Shown piece after piece: positions 10,224 to 19,835 of a stretch of DNA of 64,000 bases; within the stretch, counting starts at the first letter, position 1; each line of letters begins with the position of its first letter. The stretch covers positions 62,001 through 126,000 of the forward strand of contig CALQKH020000010.1 of assembly GCA_943331105.2 (NCBI GenBank). The letters are read 5' to 3'. The stretch comes from Akkermansia muciniphila. GTDB taxonomy: Bacteria > Pseudomonadota > Gammaproteobacteria > Burkholderiales > Burkholderiaceae_C. A program made the translations under genes and the position numbers. The notes under the pieces are model-generated. The model searched no databases, was not told where the DNA came from, and worked only from the letters and a program-made list of their open reading frames with translations.

Positions 10224-10970
10224 TCAAGCCCTGACGACGTCCAGGATCAACTTCAGTGAGATCAGCAGCAAGCCCAGTTGCACCCATTTGAAGAACCAGT
10301 CGTCGGCTATTTTGCGTGTCAGGTAAGCCCCCACCACGGTACCCACCAAGGCAAACGGGATCAGCACCAGTGCACCTGTCAGTTCAGCGGGGCCATACGG
10401 CTGCAGCTGGTGGTAGGGCCCCAGTTTGGCCAAGTTGATGAATGCAAAAAACAAAGTTGAGGTGCCAGCAAACACCAACTTGGAAAGTTTCTGGGGTAAC
10501 AGGTAAACCTGAAATGGGGGGCCACCCGCGTGTGAGATGAAGCTGGTAAAACCCGACAAACCACCCCAAAAAAGTCCTTTGTCCCAGCGGGCTGGGCTGG
10601 GTGCCTGTTCGGTGTTGCGCTGGCGCCAGGCGTTGAGCACAAAGCCCACGCCCATCAGGCCGATCATCATTTTCACGGCTGTGTCAGACACCAGCGCTGC
10701 GGTGAGCCAGCCCACCAACACGCCGCCCACACCAGCTGGAACGAGAATTTTCAGATTGATGGCGCTGAAGTTTTTACGGTACAACCACAGCCCCACCATG
10801 TCAGAGATGATGTAGATGGGCAGCAGCATGACGACCGCTTTGACCGGAGACATGAACAGCGAAAGAATAGGCACTGAAAGCATGCCCACTGTGGGCAAGC
10901 CACCTTTGGACAAGCCCACCATGGCCGCGGCCACGCCCGCCCAAATCAGGTAATGCAAATCATCCATCAC
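10224..10970 (-). CDS. TauE/SafE family sulfite/anion exporter-like membrane protein
   Basis: Multi-TM protein with GLSKGGLPTVGMLSVPIL and HAGGPPFQVYLLP motifs. Confidence 0.85.
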   Translation of the reverse strand: MMDDLHYLIWAGVAAAMVGLSKGGLPTVGMLSVPILSLFMSPVKAVVMLLPIYIISDMVGLWLYRKNFSAINLKILVPAGVGGVLVGWLTAALVSDTAVKMMIGLMGVGFVLNAWRQRNTEQAPSPARWDKGLFWGGLSGFTSFISHAGGPPFQVYLLPQKLSKLVFAGTSTLFFAFINLAKLGPYHQLQPYGPAELTGALVLIPFALVGTVVGAYLTRKIADDWFFKWVQLGLLLISLKLILDVVRA

Positions 10971-10994
10971 AACGCAGGTCAGAACGTCTTTGAA

Positions 10995-11828
10995 TCACAA
11001 ATAAGGACGCACCCATTCCAAACCCCGTGAAGTCCCCCCCGCCGAAGCATCGGCCGGGTTGTATTCACAACCGATCCAGCCGTTCCAGCCGCATTCGGCC
11101 GAAACCTTGTCGATGATTTTGAAGATGTGTGGCCAGTTCACCTCGCCTGTGCCGGGCTCGTGTCGGTGGGGCACCTCAGCGATCTGAAAGTGGCCTACCT
11201 GGCCTGTAGGCAGGTATTGGGCAATCTTGGCGCTCAAATCGCCCTCGACGATCTGGCAGTGGAACAAGTCCATCTGCACCTTCAGGTTGGCCGCACCCAC
11301 CGCCTGCACGATGCGGTGCGCGTGGTCTTGGCGGTTCAGGTGAAAGCCCGGCACGCTGCGGGTGTTGATCGGCTCAATCAGCACATCACGGCCGGCTTTG
11401 GCCGCTTCAGCAGCAGCCCACTGCAGGTTTTTCACCAGTGTTGCGTCAGCAGCTTCAGGGCTGTCACCCGAGGCGCGCAAACCGACCATGGCATGGATGC
11501 GGGGACATTGCAGCGCCTCTGCATAGACCAGCGCGGCTTCGAAGCCAGTGCGAAATTCGGCTTCACGCCCCGGCACGCTGGCCGTGCCCCGGCTGCCGCC
11601 TTCCCAGGCCTGCATGAAGTTGCCGATTGCATTGCCCCCGGAAGGGGTGTTGAACAAAACCTGCTGCAAACCATGGCCCTGCAATCGGGCCGCCAATTCA
11701 GCCGCTGGGTAGGCATAGGGAAACAAATACTCCACGGCCTTGAAGCCGTCTTGGGCAGCCGCTGCAAAGCGGTCCAAGAACGGCAGGTCGGGGTACATCA
11801 TGGACAAGTTGGCGGCAAATTGAGGCAT
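10995..11828 (-). CDS. hyi: Hydroxypyruvate isomerase family protein (TIM barrel)
   Basis: FAANLSMMYPDLPFLDRFAAAAQDGFKAVEYLFPY, QVGHFQIAEVPHRHEPGTGEVNW, WIGCEYNPA. Confidence 0.85.
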   Translation of the reverse strand: MPQFAANLSMMYPDLPFLDRFAAAAQDGFKAVEYLFPYAYPAAELAARLQGHGLQQVLFNTPSGGNAIGNFMQAWEGGSRGTASVPGREAEFRTGFEAALVYAEALQCPRIHAMVGLRASGDSPEAADATLVKNLQWAAAEAAKAGRDVLIEPINTRSVPGFHLNRQDHAHRIVQAVGAANLKVQMDLFHCQIVEGDLSAKIAQYLPTGQVGHFQIAEVPHRHEPGTGEVNWPHIFKIIDKVSAECGWNGWIGCEYNPADASAGGTSRGLEWVRPYL

Positions 11829-11944
11829 GTTGGAAGGTTTGAAAAGAAGTCATGAAGTCGACGAGCAATCGATACCGTCGCTCCACTTTGAAGCAATGAC
11901 GCCGTTTTGCTCGACTCAGAATGCAAAGATAACAGCATTTCCAG

Positions 11945-13309
11945 TCAACAAAGCCGGGCGCTTTGGTGCAATTGCCAGATGCGCGCCAGCACATCGCGGG
12001 CTTGCTTCTCGCCAATCACCGGCGTCGCCAGTTCCATGAGCTTGCCTTCCAGGTCGGCATCGGACAGGGGCAGCTCAGGATCACCCTTGCGGTCAGACTG
12101 CAGCAGGTTCAGCTGCCGACCATCGCGCAAGGTGATATCCACCCGCGCACCGCGACGACCGGGAAACGCAGCATCCACGGCCGGATCTAGCGCTTTGTCG
12201 ATGCGTTGCATGAGCGCACGGGTGTGTGGGTCGTTCAAACGCTCGGGCTCGAAGGCCGACAGGCGCACACTGCCGTGGACCAGCGCTGTAGCCACCATGT
12301 AGTGCAGGCTAAACCGCGCTTGGTCGGCGTTTTGTGGGTCCACATGCGGCGCGATGTCGAGCGTGGGCTGGTACACGCCCAGCTGCACCCGCTTGATGTC
12401 GGCATGGCCAAAGCCGTGCATTTGTTGCAGTGCCAAAGCGCCGTCGATGGCGGCAAAAGTGTGGCCGCAGCCAACGTGGTTTTTGAAGGTGAGGCGGGTG
12501 ATGTGGAAGTCTGTGCCCAGTGTGGCGCCGACCTTTGACCAATCTGGTCCTTGGCTCATGGCCTGACCCAGACCCGATTCGCCTTCGAGCACATCGAGCG
12601 AGCTGCGCATGCCGCCTGCGGCCAGTTGGGCCGCCAGCACACCGGCTTCGGCTGCGCGGCCTGCGTGCAGTGGTTTGGCCATCGCCTCTGAGCGAAAGGC
12701 CTGCTGCAGTCCGGCGGTGAAGGTGGCGGCGACGGCCAAAGCGTTGGCAAAAGCCACTTCGTCCAACTGCAACAAACTGGCGGCTGCTGCAGCGGCCCCA
12801 AAGCTGCCCATGGTGCCCGTGTTGTGCCAGTACTGGTAGTGCGGCCGCCCCATGACCACGCCGATGCGGGTAGAGACTTCGTAACCCAGCACCACGGCGC
12901 GCAAAAATTCAGGGCCACTGGCCCTCACCGACTGGGCAACAGCCAGTGCCGCGGCAATCGTGGCTGCACCGGGGTGGAGCATGGCGTCGCGAAAACTGTC
13001 GTCCACCTCAGCCGCGTGGGCGGCCGTACCCTGAATCAGGGCCGCGGCACGCGGGGTGGCCGCGCGCCCTTGTACCAGTTGTGCGGCGCCCCGGTCCAAG
13101 TCATCGGCCAGGGTGTGGGTCAGCACCTGCACCGCAGGCGTGTTCAGGCCGGGGTAGATGGAGGCATACCAATCGATCACGGCACGCTGCGCGTGGTGCG
13201 CCACTTCGGGCGGCAGCGGAGCCCGGGCAAAGCACATGGCAAAGCGAGCGAAAGTTGCGACCGCCAAGGGCTTGGGTGCTGGTTCGGATGCGGGTTCGGT
13301 GTGGGCCAT
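11945..13309 (-). CDS. MmgE/PrpD family protein
   Basis: AALIQGTAAHAAEVDD and FKNHVGCGHTFAAIDGAL motifs. Confidence 0.85.
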   Translation of the reverse strand: MAHTEPASEPAPKPLAVATFARFAMCFARAPLPPEVAHHAQRAVIDWYASIYPGLNTPAVQVLTHTLADDLDRGAAQLVQGRAATPRAAALIQGTAAHAAEVDDSFRDAMLHPGAATIAAALAVAQSVRASGPEFLRAVVLGYEVSTRIGVVMGRPHYQYWHNTGTMGSFGAAAAAASLLQLDEVAFANALAVAATFTAGLQQAFRSEAMAKPLHAGRAAEAGVLAAQLAAGGMRSSLDVLEGESGLGQAMSQGPDWSKVGATLGTDFHITRLTFKNHVGCGHTFAAIDGALALQQMHGFGHADIKRVQLGVYQPTLDIAPHVDPQNADQARFSLHYMVATALVHGSVRLSAFEPERLNDPHTRALMQRIDKALDPAVDAAFPGRRGARVDITLRDGRQLNLLQSDRKGDPELPLSDADLEGKLMELATPVIGEKQARDVLARIWQLHQSARLC

Positions 13310-13319
13310 GAAACAGCCT

Positions 13320-15467
13320 TTAAGTCAGCACCAGCACGCCATCGGCAGCGCTCACGCCTTGGCCTTGCGCGCGCACAAACACCGGGTTGATTTCTGCCTC
13401 CAGCAGGCGGTCGCCCAACTGCGCGGCCATGCCCGAAAAAGCCACGACGGCGTCCACCAGCGCGTCCACATCGGCTTTCGGGCGGCCACGAAAGCCGTCG
13501 AGCAAGGGCCAGGTTTTGAGGTCCTGGGCCATGGCCAGCGCATCAGCGCGGCTGAGGCTTTTGAGGCCTTGCGCGTCTTGCGGCAAAAGGCGCAGCGTGG
13601 TGTCTTGGAACAACTCGGCTGTGACGCCGCCCATGCCCAGCAGCACGGCCGTGCCCAGCGCATCGCGGTGCAGACCCAAAATCAATTCGGTGCCGCCATA
13701 GACCATTTCTTGTACCAAAAAGCGCTCAGGGCGCACGCCTGCCTTGGCCAGTACTTCGTCTCGCATGCTGGCCATGCGCTCGCCCACCGTTTCGGGGTTC
13801 AGGCCGATGGCCACACCGCCCACATCGCTCTTGTGCGTGATCTGCGAGGAGAGGATTTTGAGCACCACACGGCCACCGAGTTCGCGCGCAGCGGCCTCGG
13901 CCTCGGTTGGCGTGGTGACGATGCGCTCGGCCGCACACGGCAACTTGAAGCGCGCAAACACTTGTTTGGCCTGCGCTTCGTCGAGCGAACCAGAAGGCAA
14001 GTCGTCGATGGCGATTGCGGCTGGGCTGCTGTTCGTTACTTCTTCGATGGGAGCCACAAATCGGCCGACTTTCAGCATGGCGGCCAGCGCGGCTGTGCAG
14101 CTCTCGGCAGCGGCAAAGGCGGGCACACCGCTGCGGGTGAGCAGTGCGCCTACCTCCGGGGCGTGCGGGCTGACATAGGCCATCACGGGTTTGTCCGATT
14201 CAGGCAAACAGTCGCGAATGGCATGGGCCATCAGCTCGGGCATCGCCAAGCTGGACGAACCCACGATGATCACCAGCGCGTCGTAGCTGGGGCTGGCCAA
14301 CAAGGCGCGTATCGCGCCGCGCAGCAGGTCGGGGCGCAGGCCTGCCAAGGTCACGTCAATTGGGTTGCGGTCGAGCACGGCTTCGCTGCCAGTTTGCAGC
14401 GCACGCAGCGCCCCGGCCGTGGCGGCGTCGGGTGCGGGGGTTTCAAAACCGGCCACGCCCAAGTCGTCGGACACCAGCGTGCCCGCACCGCCGGTGCTGG
14501 TGAGGATGGCCACGCGCTGGCCGCGCAAATGGCGTCCGGTGGCCAAGGCCACTGGAATGTCCAGCAGGTCATTGAAGGTCTGTGCGCGGATCACGCCCAC
14601 TTGTTTGAAGAGCGCGTCGTACATGCGGTCGGTACCCGCCATCGCACCTGTATGCGACACAGCGGCTTGTGCGCCGGCTTCAGAGCGGCCGATCTTGAAG
14701 GCCACCACGGGCTTACCCAAGCCTGCGGCTTTCAGGCAAGCGGCGCGGAACTTGGCTGGATCGCGCACAGTCTCAATGTAGAGCGCGATCACCTGCGTGG
14801 CCGGGTCGTCGGCCAAGTGGTCAATGAAATCGGCCAATTCCAAGTCCACCTCGTTGCTGGTGGATATCAGCTTGGACAGACCAATGCCGCGTGCTGTAGC
14901 CCTTGACAACAAAGAACCCAAAATGCCACCACTTTGCGACACCACGCCAATACGCCCCACCGGGAAATGGTCCATTTCCAGTGCGCCGGTGGCCGAAAGC
15001 ACGATGCTGTTGGTCAGGTTCACCAAGCCGATGGTGTTGGGGCCCAAGATGCGCATGGCACCCGCCGCTTCCATCAGTTGTTGTTGGCGGCGTGCGCCGT
15101 CTTCGCCGGTCTCGGTGTAACCACTGGCCAGCACGATGGCCGCCGCGCAGCCACGCACCGAGAGCTCTTTGACCGCCAAGTGGGCGCGTTCGGCGCCCAA
15201 CAAGACGATGGCTACATCGGGTGTCTCGGGCAGCGAGGCGATGTCGGCATAACAAGGCAGATCACCAATGCGGTCCACCTTGGGATTGACCGGCAGGATG
15301 CGCCCAGTAAAGCCATGTTTTTGCAGGTAGGCCACTGGGCGGCCGGCGGTTTTGCTGGCGTCGGCCGATGCGCCGATGACGGCGACGCTGCGGGGTTGTA
15401 GCAAGCGGGTGATCGCATCGATGGGGGAATTCATGGGCGCACTCATGGGGACATTCACGATGTTCAC
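13320..15467 (-). CDS. Acetate--CoA ligase (NDP-forming)-type acyl-CoA synthetase
   Basis: 715 aa; CoA-binding N-domain (SVAVIGASADASKTAGRPV), GVVSQSGG, C-terminal ATP-grasp region. Confidence 0.88.
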   Translation of the reverse strand: MNIVNVPMSAPMNSPIDAITRLLQPRSVAVIGASADASKTAGRPVAYLQKHGFTGRILPVNPKVDRIGDLPCYADIASLPETPDVAIVLLGAERAHLAVKELSVRGCAAAIVLASGYTETGEDGARRQQQLMEAAGAMRILGPNTIGLVNLTNSIVLSATGALEMDHFPVGRIGVVSQSGGILGSLLSRATARGIGLSKLISTSNEVDLELADFIDHLADDPATQVIALYIETVRDPAKFRAACLKAAGLGKPVVAFKIGRSEAGAQAAVSHTGAMAGTDRMYDALFKQVGVIRAQTFNDLLDIPVALATGRHLRGQRVAILTSTGGAGTLVSDDLGVAGFETPAPDAATAGALRALQTGSEAVLDRNPIDVTLAGLRPDLLRGAIRALLASPSYDALVIIVGSSSLAMPELMAHAIRDCLPESDKPVMAYVSPHAPEVGALLTRSGVPAFAAAESCTAALAAMLKVGRFVAPIEEVTNSSPAAIAIDDLPSGSLDEAQAKQVFARFKLPCAAERIVTTPTEAEAAARELGGRVVLKILSSQITHKSDVGGVAIGLNPETVGERMASMRDEVLAKAGVRPERFLVQEMVYGGTELILGLHRDALGTAVLLGMGGVTAELFQDTTLRLLPQDAQGLKSLSRADALAMAQDLKTWPLLDGFRGRPKADVDALVDAVVAFSGMAAQLGDRLLEAEINPVFVRAQGQGVSAADGVLVLT

Positions 15468-16255
15468 TCTTGGCCAGAGGTTTTGGCCAAAAAGGCTTCG
15501 ACCGAGGCGCGGTGCTCGCTGCTGGTGTAGCAGATGCCTTGCGCTTGGCTGCCTTGTGCAAACACGTCGTGGGAGCTCATTTCAAAGCTTTGGTTCAAGA
15601 TGGTTTTGGTCAAAGCCATGGCGGTGCTGGAGTTTTGACTCAGCTCTTTGGCCCAAGCTTGTGCGTCAGCCAACAGCGTGTCGGCGCTGGTCTTGCGGTC
15701 CACGATGCCCAAGGCAAGGGCTTCGTCCACCTTGACTTGGCGGCCGGTGAAGATCAGTTCTTTGGCCTTGGCCAAGCCCACGCGGCGGGGCAAAAAGTAC
15801 ATGCCGCCGCCATCAGGAATGATGCCGCGCAGCATGTACGACCAAGCAAAACTGGCCCACTCGCTGGCGATGATGAAGTCGCAAGCCAGCGCCGTGTCTG
15901 CGCCCAAGCCCGATGCGGCGCCGTTCACGGCAGCGATCACTGGTTTGGGGCAGGTGTGCAGCAGCGACTGCGCGGTGTGCACCCGCTGCTGACGGTGCCA
16001 GCCATTGAAGCCGACTTCGCCAGCCGGAGCGTTCATGCGCTTTTGCATGCCGCTGATGTCACCGCCTGCGCAAAAGCCCTTGCCCGCGCCGGTCAGCACC
16101 AAGGCGCGAATGGCTTTGTCGGCCGTCACCGACTCCAGCGCAGAGATGAATTCCGTGCGCATGTCGTCGCTCATGGCGTTGCGCTTGTCGGGACGGTTGA
16201 GTGTGAGCGTGGCGATGCCGTTGTTCACGGCCAATTCAAGAAGTTGGTAGTCCAT
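15464..16255 (-). CDS. Enoyl-CoA hydratase/isomerase family protein
   Basis: NRPDKRNAMSDDM, GAGKGFCAGGDISGM, NGAASGLGADTALACDF. Confidence 0.88.
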   Translation of the reverse strand: MDYQLLELAVNNGIATLTLNRPDKRNAMSDDMRTEFISALESVTADKAIRALVLTGAGKGFCAGGDISGMQKRMNAPAGEVGFNGWHRQQRVHTAQSLLHTCPKPVIAAVNGAASGLGADTALACDFIIASEWASFAWSYMLRGIIPDGGGMYFLPRRVGLAKAKELIFTGRQVKVDEALALGIVDRKTSADTLLADAQAWAKELSQNSSTAMALTKTILNQSFEMSSHDVFAQGSQAQGICYTSSEHRASVEAFLAKTSGQE

Positions 16256-16281
16256 GGTGATTTGGGTGTCGTTGTCAGTGT

Positions 16282-17256
16282 TCAGTCGGCCTTGATGTTG
16301 TTTTCTTTCACGATCTTTCTCCAGCGCGCTTCTTCTGCCTTCACATAGCGATCGAACTCTGCGGGTTCAGACGCGGTGACGATCAAGCCTTCTTGCTCGA
16401 CCTTTTTCACAAACTCGGGGTTTTGAGCCGCTTTTTTGACGGCTGCGTTCAGCTTGGCGATCACCGGAGCGGGCGTGCCTGCACGAACAAAAAATCCATA
16501 CCAGCTTTCCACCGCATAGCCAGGAACCGAGGCGGCCACGGTGGGTACGCCCTTGAACGCGGGCGAAGGTTCGGGCGTCGTCACAGCAAGCGCGCGCAAC
16601 TTGCCTTGGTCGACCAAGTTGCCCACGGCCGCCGCTGTGCCAAAGAACATGTCAATCTGACCGCCGAGTACATCCACCATGGCGGGCCCTGCGCCGCGGT
16701 AGGGAATGTGCAAGAAATCAAGCTTGGTCAAGTTGGCGAACATTTCGCCAGCCAGGTGGGCCGAGGTGCCATTGCCTTGAGAGGCATAGGTCAGTTTCCT
16801 GCCCGACCTTGCTGCATCCAACACGTCTTTGACCGTTTTGAACGGGCTTTCGGCGCGCACCACCAACACATTCGGACCACGGCCGATCAGACTGACCGGC
16901 GCGAAGGCCGTGTCGTTGTTGTAAGGCAGTTTGCTCAACAAACTGGGGTTCACGGCGTGTGCCAGTGTGGCGATGACCAGGTTGTAGCCATCGGGGGCAC
17001 TTTTGGCCACCAAGTCGGTGCCGATCACCGTGCCCGCGCCGGGTTTGTTGTCAATGATGACCGATTGGCCCAGTGCTTGAGACATGCCTTGACCCAAGGT
17101 GCGTGCAATCAGGTCGGTGCCGCCGCCTGGGGCAAAGGGCACGACGATGCGCACAGGTTTGTCAGGGAACTCAGCGTGGGCCAGGTTGGCCAAGAGGGCC
17201 AAGCCCAGCCCCAAACCTGTGGCCACGCGGCGCAGGCCAGAAGAAAAAATGGTCAT
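16282..17256 (-). CDS. Bug-family (TctC-like) periplasmic solute-binding protein; internal start at MTIFSSGL assumed
   Basis: Signal peptide; FPDKPVRIVVPFAPGGGTDLIARTL and LDFLHIPYRGAGPAMVDVLGGQIDMFF. Confidence 0.88.
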   Translation of the reverse strand: MTIFSSGLRRVATGLGLGLALLANLAHAEFPDKPVRIVVPFAPGGGTDLIARTLGQGMSQALGQSVIIDNKPGAGTVIGTDLVAKSAPDGYNLVIATLAHAVNPSLLSKLPYNNDTAFAPVSLIGRGPNVLVVRAESPFKTVKDVLDAARSGRKLTYASQGNGTSAHLAGEMFANLTKLDFLHIPYRGAGPAMVDVLGGQIDMFFGTAAAVGNLVDQGKLRALAVTTPEPSPAFKGVPTVAASVPGYAVESWYGFFVRAGTPAPVIAKLNAAVKKAAQNPEFVKKVEQEGLIVTASEPAEFDRYVKAEEARWRKIVKENNIKAD

Positions 17257-17448
17257 GTGATGTCTCCGTGATGGGTGAGCTCGGGTGCGGTATTTTGTGG
17301 GCCGCGACAACGAACAATGGATTGCACCTAAAGCTTAGAGGTCTTCAGACTTTTTAGAACCTGTATATTTCCATCTGATGGAAATAAAATGGCAAAAACC
17401 TGTTCGCAACTGACCCAGCTCATTGGGTAAACCCTGACCCATCTTGCA

Positions 17449-18225
17449 GTGAGTGCTTTCGAAGAAAACCCAGGCCGTTCCACCATCAACCGTTCCTTGC
17501 TGCGCGGTGCCGACATCCTGCGCGCTTTCCGTCCGGGCTCTGATCTGTTGGGCAATGGCGAGATTGCAGAGCGCACGGGTTTGTCAGCATCCACGGTCAG
17601 TCGCCTCACGCAAAGCATGGTGGCTGCCGGTTTGCTGCAACAAGACCGAGCCCGCAGGGCTTATCGGTTGGCCCCCTTGGTGCTCAGCTTGGGGCATGCG
17701 ATGCGTTCAGGCTCGCAAGTGTTGGCCGTTGCAGCGCCTTTGATGCGTGCTTTGGCTGAGCGAGAGCACATCAATGTGGGCTTGGCATGCCCCGATCGCG
17801 ACGAGATGGTTTACCTCGAATCCATCCGCTACAACCGCCGATTGGCGCTGCGCAGTGTGGTCTCTGGCCAGCGTGTGCCGATGGAGCTGACCTCGTTGGG
17901 GCAAGCTTATTTGGCCACGGTGCCAATGGAGCGATACCAACTGCTCGAGCCCATCTTCAAGCGTCGCAATGGTCGGCACTGGAAAGAGATCAAGTTGGCT
18001 ATAGAGGCCTCAGAACTTTGCATGAAAGAAAAAGGCTATTGCTGGGCCAGTTGGCAACCTGAAGTGTTGGCCCTGTCCACCGCTCTGCAGTCAGCAGAGG
18101 GTGTTTGCATCATCAATGTCAGCGTGTCTACACCCGGAAAAATCGAGCCTTGGATCGAGACGCTGGCACCCCAACTTCTCGCTTTGAAGGCAGACATCGA
18201 TCTGGCGCTGGCCAAATGGCCATGA
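17449..18225 (+). CDS. IclR family transcriptional regulator (GTG start)
   Basis: wHTH (LLGNGEIAERTGLSASTVSRLTQSMVAAGLL) plus IclR effector domain; divergent from the Bug/ECH/ligase cluster. Confidence 0.87.
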   Translation: MSAFEENPGRSTINRSLLRGADILRAFRPGSDLLGNGEIAERTGLSASTVSRLTQSMVAAGLLQQDRARRAYRLAPLVLSLGHAMRSGSQVLAVAAPLMRALAEREHINVGLACPDRDEMVYLESIRYNRRLALRSVVSGQRVPMELTSLGQAYLATVPMERYQLLEPIFKRRNGRHWKEIKLAIEASELCMKEKGYCWASWQPEVLALSTALQSAEGVCIINVSVSTPGKIEPWIETLAPQLLALKADIDLALAKWP

Positions 18226-18409
18226 GATCGTGGTCTTTCAAAATTTGAGCGTTGAGTCTATGCGCGGTGCTGGGGTCCACTTCGCGGTGTTATGGCGGCT
18301 CTGTATGCGAGCGGACAGACGCTGAATTTGAGGGGCTCAAAATGGGTTGGTAACTCAGGTGCACATGATTTACACCTTTGCAACTTCACTCATTTTGAAA
18401 GCTAATCAC

Positions 18410-18652
18410 ATGACATTCGAAACTCAGAAATCCACGTCACCGGCTTTGGCGACACTCAAGCCGGAGCAGCACCACCAGAAGGCAGCAGAGCATTTGGAGT
18501 TGGCGGCCAAATCACACAAAGAAGTCGCCAAATGCATCGGTACCAACGACCATGCCGCGGCTCAGACCCACAGCAAAGCAGCGCATGAGCACATGACCCA
18601 AGCCCATGAGCATGCTGATGCGGCTAAAAAAGCGATGCCAACACCCAAGTAA
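18410..18652 (+). CDS. Small His/Ala-rich helical protein of unknown function
   Basis: MTFETQKSTSPALATLKPEQHHQKAAEHLELAAKSHKEVAKCIG...; regular heptad-like His/Ala pattern. Confidence 0.6.
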   Translation: MTFETQKSTSPALATLKPEQHHQKAAEHLELAAKSHKEVAKCIGTNDHAAAQTHSKAAHEHMTQAHEHADAAKKAMPTPK

Positions 18653-18670
18653 TCCAGCCAGGATTTGCCA

Positions 18671-18700
18671 AGCCGTCTGCCCTGATGAGGACAGACGGCT
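18671..18700. terminator. Rho-independent-type hairpin between the small ORF and the 3' end of the BMC operon
   Basis: AGCCGTCTG-N12-CAGACGGCT followed by TTTAT. Confidence 0.65.
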
Positions 18701-18773
18701 TTATCTTGGCGATTTGACGCCAGAAGACCCAAAACCACCGTTGCCAATGCGCATACGGCGTGCTTCTGCTGAC

Positions 18774-19451
18774 TTAGCCCCTGCCAGGAATCTTGGCGAG
18801 CAGTTGCTCCACATGGACTTTGGCTTTTTCGAGAGAAGCCATGCTGCCTGTGAGGTACATGCGGCCGCTGGCACCGATCATGCTGCACTCGACCAAGGTC
18901 AGGTCGGGGGCGACTTTTTCGGCTTCGTTGGCCATGTGGGCACCGAACAGTGCCGGAGCCACTTCCATCAGCAACATGTTCTGGCCCGGGAGCACCATGC
19001 TGGCTTGGCGTGTGCGGTTCATCAGCACGGCGTGCTGATCGGTCACGTTTTCCAGAATGTCGCTGTACAGCAGGTGTGGGCGCAGCTGGTCTTCGGCTTT
19101 CGCGCCCATCCAGTCCAAAATGACTTGTCCTGCACGCTGAAGCGCTGCGCTGTCGTTGCTGTGCAACTCCAGGACGCCGAACTGCCGCTCCACAGCCAGG
19201 ATGCCCGGTTCCAGCGTAGGTTCAGCCTTGAGGGCCAGATCGATCACCCGTTGAATGGAAAGTCCGGGCGCGATCTCGACCAGCAGCGCGTTGGTGCCTT
19301 GCATCGCCACGTAGCCACGAGCGCCCAAAGGCGAACTCATCCACGAGGAGAACTGGGGCTGCAAGTCGTTGAGCGTCAGGTAGACCCGAAGCTCAGCTGC
19401 CGGCTTGGTCGGCGGTTTGGCGGGCGCGGTGGCTTTTTTGCTTGTGGCCAT
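18774..19451 (-). CDS. BMC shell protein, tandem-domain BMC-T type (paralogue 1) with K/A/P-rich N-terminal tail
   Basis: Two BMC-like repeats: LLVEIAPGLSIQRVIDLAL...VERQFGVLELHS and LLMEVAPALFGAHMANEAEKVAPDLTLVECSMIGASGRMYLTGS. Confidence 0.85.
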   Translation of the reverse strand: MATSKKATAPAKPPTKPAAELRVYLTLNDLQPQFSSWMSSPLGARGYVAMQGTNALLVEIAPGLSIQRVIDLALKAEPTLEPGILAVERQFGVLELHSNDSAALQRAGQVILDWMGAKAEDQLRPHLLYSDILENVTDQHAVLMNRTRQASMVLPGQNMLLMEVAPALFGAHMANEAEKVAPDLTLVECSMIGASGRMYLTGSMASLEKAKVHVEQLLAKIPGRG

Positions 19452-19480
19452 TCGGCCTCCTTATCTGCAACAGCCGTCGA

Positions 19481-19753
19481 TCATTTGCCGTCGAAGGCTT
19501 TGGACACGTCAGCGTGTGGACGTGGGATGACGTGGCAAGACACCACTTCACCGATTGCGCCTGCGGCTTCTGCACCGGCTTCGGTGGCGGCTTTAACGGC
19601 ACCTACGTCGCCCGAAACGATGATGGCGACGAGACCGCCACCGACTTCTTTTTTGCCAACGATGTTGACGTTGGCGGCTTTGACCATGGCGTCAGCGGCA
19701 GCGAAGGCAGCAACATAACCTTTGGTTTCGATCATTCCGATAGCTTGTGACAT
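19481..19753 (-). CDS. BMC shell hexamer protein (BMC-H; PduA/EutM/CcmK family)
   Basis: [60 protein letters not shown]..., a textbook BMC domain. Confidence 0.97.
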   Translation of the reverse strand: MSQAIGMIETKGYVAAFAAADAMVKAANVNIVGKKEVGGGLVAIIVSGDVGAVKAATEAGAEAAGAIGEVVSCHVIPRPHADVSKAFDGK

Positions 19754-19835
19754 GTGAGTCTCCTTGAGGGGTTAAAAAAGAAAGGGTTGAGGAAAGAAGT
19801 TGAAGGAAGGGGTGAGGGGAACAAGTGCCGCTGCG

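Noticed and set aside
10224-10970. TauE/SafE exporter as the sulfite exporter for the BMC pathway
   Set aside because: Lies ~8 kb away in a different cluster beyond the IclR gene; family transports several anions; only an unproven link
13158-14906. 582-aa plus-strand ORF antisense to the acyl-CoA ligase
   Set aside because: Antisense frame artefact; no recognisable domain
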